From Desulfoprunum sp. (GTDB taxonomy: Bacteria > Desulfobacterota > Desulfobulbia > Desulfobulbales > Desulfocapsaceae), in NCBI GenBank assembly GCA_030696435.1, contig JAUYSF010000492.1, forward strand, positions 1 to 6,195: a stretch of DNA of 6,195 nucleotides, given 5' to 3'. Both the position numbers and the translations under genes were made by a program. Positions 4,761 to 6,195 of the stretch are shown one piece after another (positions within the stretch are counted from its first letter, which is position 1; each line of letters opens with the position of its first letter). Below the pieces are notes generated by a model. That model was not told the DNA's origin and did not search any database. It saw only the letters and a list, made by a program, of their open reading frames with translations.

Positions 4761-6195
4761 GTGAAAAAAATAGAAATAAATCCGATGACCCGACTTGAGG
4801 GGCATGGCAAGATCGCCATCTTCCTTGATGAGCACGGCAATGTCGATGAGGCCTTTTTTCAGGTCGTTGAGTTCCGTGGCTTTGAAAAATTCCTGGTTGG
4901 TTTACCAATCGAGGAAGTACCGCGGACGGTTTCGACCATCTGCGGCGTCTGCCGTGGTGTCCATTTTACCGCGGCCATGAAGGCCTCCGACGGTGTCTAC
5001 GGGGTGACCCCGACGCCTACGGCGATAAAGCTGCGCGAGCTGTTCTTCAACGCCCACTATGTCGAGGATCATGCCGTCATCCTCTATGCCCTCGGTCTGC
5101 CCGATTTTGTGGTCGGACCCGGAGCCCCGGCGGCCCAGCGTAATATTGTTGGTCTTATCAATGCGGTAGGCGCCGATCTGGGCCGCGAGGTTCTGCGCAA
5201 ACGCGGTCTGGCCGTCAAGATCTTCGAGATGCTCGGCGGCAAGCCGATTCATCCGGTGGCTGCTATCCCCGGTGGTTGGTCCAGAACCATAAACGAAGAT
5301 GAACGCAAGCAGATCCTCGGCTGGTCGGAAGAACTCGTAGAACTCGGCCAGCTGACCCTGAAGGTCTTTGGCGATGTGGTGCTGAAAAACCCGGCATATA
5401 TGGAGCTGGTGACTGGTGATATGTACAGTGTACCGGTCAATTATATGGGCACAGTCGATGCTCATGGCGATATGGCACTCTATGACGGCACCCAGAAGGT
5501 GGTTGATTTGAACGGCAAGGAACTCTTCTCGTTTACCGGCCTGGAATATATCGATCATATTTCCGAGCGGGTTCTACCCTGGACCTATCTGAAGATGCCC
5601 TATCAGAAGAAGATGGGCTGGAAAGGTATCGTCGAGGGCGAGGGCACCAGTCTCTATAGTGTCGGACCGCTGGCCCGATTCAATGTGGCCAAAGGACTGT
5701 CTACACCGCTGGCCAATGAAGCCTTTCAGCAGTTCTTCGCCACCTTCGGTTGTAAACCGGTGCACAATATCCTCGGCTATCACTGGGCTCGGGCCATCGA
5801 GCTGCTACATTGCGCCGAGAAGATCCGCATGCTGGCGAAAGATCCTGAGATCACCAGCCAGGATGCCCGGGCACCGCTCGGCGAGGTCACCGGCGAAGGG
5901 GTTGGCATCATCGAGGCCCCGCGCGGCACCCTGATCCATCATTACAATACCGATCAGAACGGTATCGTCACCGATGCCAATATCGTCGTGGCCACCACCC
6001 ATAACAAGGGACCGATCAACCTGGCGGTGCGCAAGGCGGCCAAACACTTTATCAAGAACGGTAAGGTCGACGAGGCTATCCTCAACCATGTCGAGATGGC
6101 CTACCGGCCCTACGACCTCTGTCTGGGGTGCGCCACCCATGCTATCCGGCCCGGCTCATCTCCAGTTGAGGTGAAGATCTACAATGATAAAAAAG
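4761..6195 (+). CDS. mvhA: F420-non-reducing [NiFe] hydrogenase large subunit (MvhA), group 3c type, 3' partial
   Basis: Catalytic subunit that splits H2 at a NiFe(CN)2CO centre; 478 codons are visible and the stop lies just outside. It starts with GTG, giving MKKIEINPMTRLEGHGKI, the usual N-terminus with Glu13. Nickel ligands are C61 and C64 (ICGVCRGVH) and C454 and C457 (DLCLGCATH). H460 is the expected cleavage point for a maturation endopeptidase, followed by at least 18 residues of C-terminal peptide. Both terminal cysteine codons are TGT/TGC, so it is not a selenocysteine enzyme. Other family blocks: VEFRGFEKFLVG, LPDFVVGP, GGKPIHPVAAIPGG, VGPLARFNVA, YHWARAIELL, EGVGIIEAPRGTLIHHY (E385, R388). 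Several second-shell positions are unusual: T59 before the first Cys pair, R65 and F69 after it, I107 in EDHAVILY, K416 in HNKGPIN and L453 before C454. They may mark a bacterial subclade. No protease or accessory hyp gene is visible. Confidence 0.95.
   Translation, partial: MKKIEINPMTRLEGHGKIAIFLDEHGNVDEAFFQVVEFRGFEKFLVGLPIEEVPRTVSTICGVCRGVHFTAAMKASDGVYGVTPTPTAIKLRELFFNAHYVEDHAVILYALGLPDFVVGPGAPAAQRNIVGLINAVGADLGREVLRKRGLAVKIFEMLGGKPIHPVAAIPGGWSRTINEDERKQILGWSEELVELGQLTLKVFGDVVLKNPAYMELVTGDMYSVPVNYMGTVDAHGDMALYDGTQKVVDLNGKELFSFTGLEYIDHISERVLPWTYLKMPYQKKMGWKGIVEGEGTSLYSVGPLARFNVAKGLSTPLANEAFQQFFATFGCKPVHNILGYHWARAIELLHCAEKIRMLAKDPEITSQDARAPLGEVTGEGVGIIEAPRGTLIHHYNTDQNGIVTDANIVVATTHNKGPINLAVRKAAKHFIKNGKVDEAILNHVEMAYRPYDLCLGCATHAIRPGSSPVEVKIYNDKK

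Noticed and set aside
4902..5558. A 218-codon minus-strand open frame opposite mvhA
   Set aside because: Overlaps the conserved hydrogenase large subunit along its whole length and shows no domain of its own.
6114..6140. Possible selenocysteine in the C-terminal NiFe motif, as in some methanogen Vhu enzymes
   Set aside because: The relevant codons are TGT and TGC, with no in-frame TGA.

Overview
The window is a compact, co-directional (+ strand) operon fragment. It encodes a soluble, flavin-based electron-bifurcating hydrogenase / heterodisulfide reductase complex of the MvhADG-HdrABC type. The gene order is hdrA (5' end cut by the window) - hdrC - hdrB - mvhD - mvhG - mvhA (3' end cut by the window). 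All six genes read left to right. The gaps are 11, 14, 2, -1 and 34 bases, and each internal gene has a purine-rich Shine-Dalgarno sequence, so the set is almost certainly co-transcribed. The promoter and terminator lie outside the window.

How the parts work together, by analogy with the methanogen complex: MvhA (large subunit, NiFe site) and MvhG (small subunit, three FeS clusters) oxidise H2. MvhD ([2Fe-2S]) passes electrons to HdrA. The FAD of HdrA bifurcates them, one branch going to ferredoxin through HdrA's ferredoxin domains and the other through HdrC to HdrB. HdrB carries two CCG motifs for non-cubane [4Fe-4S] clusters that cleave a disulfide. Nearly every cluster-ligand cysteine expected from these families is present, and no gene is broken inside the window. 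No signal peptide or transmembrane segment is seen, so the complex should be cytoplasmic.

Organism: the strong AAGGAG-type ribosome sites, moderately high GC, tight operon and protein style suggest an anaerobic bacterium, most likely a sulfate- or sulfur-metabolising Desulfobacterota. This is inference from sequence character, not a database match. In such a bacterium the disulfide reduced by HdrB would not be the methanogen CoM-S-S-CoB, and its identity is the main open biological question.

The most distinctive feature is in MvhA. Its catalytic cysteines are intact, but several positions next to the active site depart from the usual [NiFe]-hydrogenase signatures: Thr for Arg before the first CxxC, an Ile where the second His of the HxxH element is expected, Asn-Lys for Asn-Asn near the C-terminus, and Leu for Pro in the final Cys motif. 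HdrA also has an enlarged loop inside its inserted ferredoxin domain. I saw no RNA gene, mobile element, repeat array or CRISPR, and no stretch over 300 bases without a gene.
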